From the NCBI GenBank assembly GCA_009841405.1, contig VXLV01000032.1, forward strand, positions 82,174 to 146,173: 64,000 nucleotides of DNA, written 5' to 3'. The translations under genes were made by a program, and so were the position numbers. The notes beneath the pieces were generated by a model. The model had not been told where the DNA came from. It searched no databases and saw nothing but the letters and a program-made list of their open reading frames with translations. Source of the DNA: Chloroflexota bacterium. GTDB taxonomy: Bacteria > Chloroflexota > Anaerolineae > Aggregatilineales > Phototrophicaceae. This document shows positions 62,487 to 64,000 of the stretch, piece after piece (position 1 is the stretch's first letter; every line of letters begins with the position of its first letter).

Positions 62487-63785
62487 TTAGCCTCCTGCGA
62501 CCAATTCGGGGGCGGCTGTCACCGACCCGCTTTCGTGCGATTCCAGCCAGTGGACAATCCGCAGCCAAATCAGCAGCGGCGCGACCGCGGCCAATGCTGA
62601 AGCAAATACGATTGCGCGCATGCCGCCATCGCCAACGGCGTCGATTGCAAAGCCCACCGCGAGGATGCCCAGGGTCTGCACCAGCTCGAAGCCGGCGAAA
62701 TCAAGCGAGAACATCCGCCCCAGGTATTCGTCATGCACCTGCTGCTGGATGATCACCGAACTGTATGTCCAATTGATCGAGCCGCCCATCGCCCGCACGA
62801 CCACCGCCAGCGCCAGAATCTCCAGCGACGGCGACAAGCCCCAAAACAGCCAGCCCAGCACGATCAAGGCGAAGCCGACGCTGATCAGCCGGCGCAGCGC
62901 GCGTACCGAATCGTCGCTGAAGCGATTGGCGATAAGCGGGCCGATGATAGCGCCCACCCCGAAAGCGGCCCACAGAATCGCCATCGAAGTGATGCCTTGG
63001 TCGCCCAGGACAAAGACCTGCGTGCCAAAGAAAATGAGCAGGGCGTCCGAACTGGTGATGCTCTGGCCGGCTTTGACAAATAGCGCGGCCGCAGTCTCCG
63101 GATGACGCCGCAAATAGCGCAGGCCATCCATGAAGGTACGCTCGGCCTTGTCCGTGACTTTGCGGGGCGGCTGGCCGATTTCCGAGCGCGGGCTGTCCGG
63201 GATCACAATAAGCATGACCAGAATCGCGGACAGCACAAAGGTCATGGCGTCGATCAGCAGCGCGATCTGCGTGCCGAAAATCTCCGCCACCAGCCCGCCG
63301 GCAATCGCGCCGATCGCCAGCATAGCCGACCAGGTAACGCTGCTCAGCGTATTGCCGATGATGAGCTGATGCCGATACAAGACGCTCGGCATGATGGCGT
63401 TGCGCGCCGGCTCGAACACCGAAGAAATCAGAAACTGGATGATGACGAGGACGTAGATCAGCGGCAGGTAATCCGGGCTTTGCGCGGCGAAGAGCAAGCC
63501 CAGCACAGCCACCGCGCGCAGCAGGTCGCTGGCGATCAGCAGGCGCTTGCGGTCAAAGCGATCCGCCAGCACGCCCGCCCAGGGCCGCGCCAGCAGCGGC
63601 GGCAGCATTCTGGCGATCAAGAAGCCGCTGACGGCGATGCCCTGATGCCCGCTGCCCTCGGTGTAGGTGATGATCAGCGCTGAGACGACAATGGTGCTGA
63701 ACCAGTCGCCGAGCAGACTGACCAGCTGCGCGCCCCAGAGCTTGGCGAAATCATGGTTGCTGTTGAGAAGTCTGATGTAGTCCAT
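62487..63785 (-). CDS. Major facilitator superfamily exporter (MFS_3/EntS-like)
   Basis: Twelve-helix MFS transporter, 432 aa from the ATG at 63785; the track start adds 30 residues of low-complexity sequence without a ribosome site. The opening DYIRLLNSNHDFAKLWGAQLVSLLGDWFS, with the Asn-Phe-Lys-Leu-Trp pattern, is typical of the MFS_3 branch (enterobactin exporter-like and macrolide-efflux relatives). LLARPWAGVLADRFDRKRLLI is the conserved loop 2-3 motif. A likely drug or metabolite exporter. It leads a two-gene unit with the B3/B4-domain gene. Confidence 0.88.
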   Translation of the reverse strand: MDYIRLLNSNHDFAKLWGAQLVSLLGDWFSTIVVSALIITYTEGSGHQGIAVSGFLIARMLPPLLARPWAGVLADRFDRKRLLIASDLLRAVAVLGLLFAAQSPDYLPLIYVLVIIQFLISSVFEPARNAIMPSVLYRHQLIIGNTLSSVTWSAMLAIGAIAGGLVAEIFGTQIALLIDAMTFVLSAILVMLIVIPDSPRSEIGQPPRKVTDKAERTFMDGLRYLRRHPETAAALFVKAGQSITSSDALLIFFGTQVFVLGDQGITSMAILWAAFGVGAIIGPLIANRFSDDSVRALRRLISVGFALIVLGWLFWGLSPSLEILALAVVVRAMGGSINWTYSSVIIQQQVHDEYLGRMFSLDFAGFELVQTLGILAVGFAIDAVGDGGMRAIVFASALAAVAPLLIWLRIVHWLESHESGSVTAAPELVAGG

Positions 63786-64000
63786 TGGCGGCCCCGACTG
63801 TGGAACGCCAGTGTACAGCACATCGCCGCCGGATGCACGGCGCAACCGGCGCCCGGGCGGATCGTCGACCCCCACCCCAAACCCTTCTCGCCATCTCTAT
63901 GGCGCGTAGACACTGCGGTTCTGGCGAGCATCCCATAAAGCGGGAGGGGCTATACGCGATGTCTTCGCGCTTTTGGCTCCCCCTCCCTGATGCTTCGGGG
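63786..64000. other. Terminal intergenic region with C-rich tract and inverted repeat
   Basis: A 215-bp stretch with no gene I can support. It contains a C-rich tract (GACCCCCACCCCAAACCC near 63868) and long-range arms GGGAGGGG (63942-63949) and CCCCTCCC (63980-63987) separated by 30 nt. The pattern resembles dispersed C-rich intergenic repeats seen in some Chloroflexota genomes, but only one copy is in view. The track ORFs here are shadows. Confidence 0.35.

Overview
The window is GC-rich bacterial chromosomal DNA, gene-dense on both strands, with many GTG/TTG starts, classical Shine-Dalgarno sites and sigma70-like promoters. No transposase, integrase, phage gene, CRISPR array or rRNA was seen. 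The gene set (CdaA/CdaR c-di-AMP module, LepB followed by a small zinc-ribbon protein, many sugar ABC importers without their own ATPases, GH127/GH51 arabinofuranosidases, several sulfatases and phytanoyl-CoA-type dioxygenases) fits a heterotrophic Chloroflexota (Anaerolineae-like) bacterium. The abundance of sulfatases and dioxygenases recalls marine or sponge-associated lineages. The taxonomy is an inference from content only, because there is no rRNA to test it.

Layout. (1) 1-7374, housekeeping, all plus strand: the 3' part of polA, argF, cdaA-cdaR, der, lepB, a zinc-ribbon protein, tRNA-Glu(UUC) and a rho-independent terminator. (2) 7500-17487: two sugar (CUT1) importers, each a binding protein plus two permeases. 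Between them lie a divergent MDR dehydrogenase and a GH127 beta-L-arabinofuranosidase that heads the second importer. (3) 17497-23082, minus strand: a complete branched-chain amino acid (Liv) importer with an unusual, internally duplicated LivH N-terminus. (4) 23544-33037, plus strand: a peptide/nickel-type importer (binding protein and two permeases), a membrane-embedded spermidine-synthase-like protein, an S9 peptidase, and a sugar isomerase/oxidoreductase pair. (5) 33041-37098, minus strand: GH51 arabinofuranosidase and glycogen phosphorylase. (6) 37294-40886: a sulfatase, a divergent DapA-family protein and a mandelate-racemase-type enzyme. (7) 40897-52310, minus strand: nine tightly packed genes that look like one operon, in the order binding protein, permease, permease, sulfatase, unknown protein, PhyH dioxygenase, sulfatase, FAD oxidoreductase, PhyH dioxygenase. 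(8) 52451-63785: isomerase, SDR, amidase, lactate-permease family transporter, DegT aminotransferase, TPP enzyme plus TauE-like exporter, methyltransferase, B3/B4-domain protein and MFS exporter.

How it fits together. The accessory part reads as an import-and-process economy. Small glycans or sugar derivatives would be taken up by ABC importers and processed in the cytoplasm, because none of the glycosidases or sulfatases carries a signal peptide. The nine-gene minus-strand operon is the best candidate for an undescribed pathway: it couples a CUT1 importer to two intracellular sulfatases, two alpha-ketoglutarate dioxygenase-fold proteins and a flavoprotein. One sulfatase and one dioxygenase in it have altered active-site motifs. 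A second recurring feature is that all five binding-protein genes of ABC importers are followed directly by a GC-rich stem-loop before the first permease.
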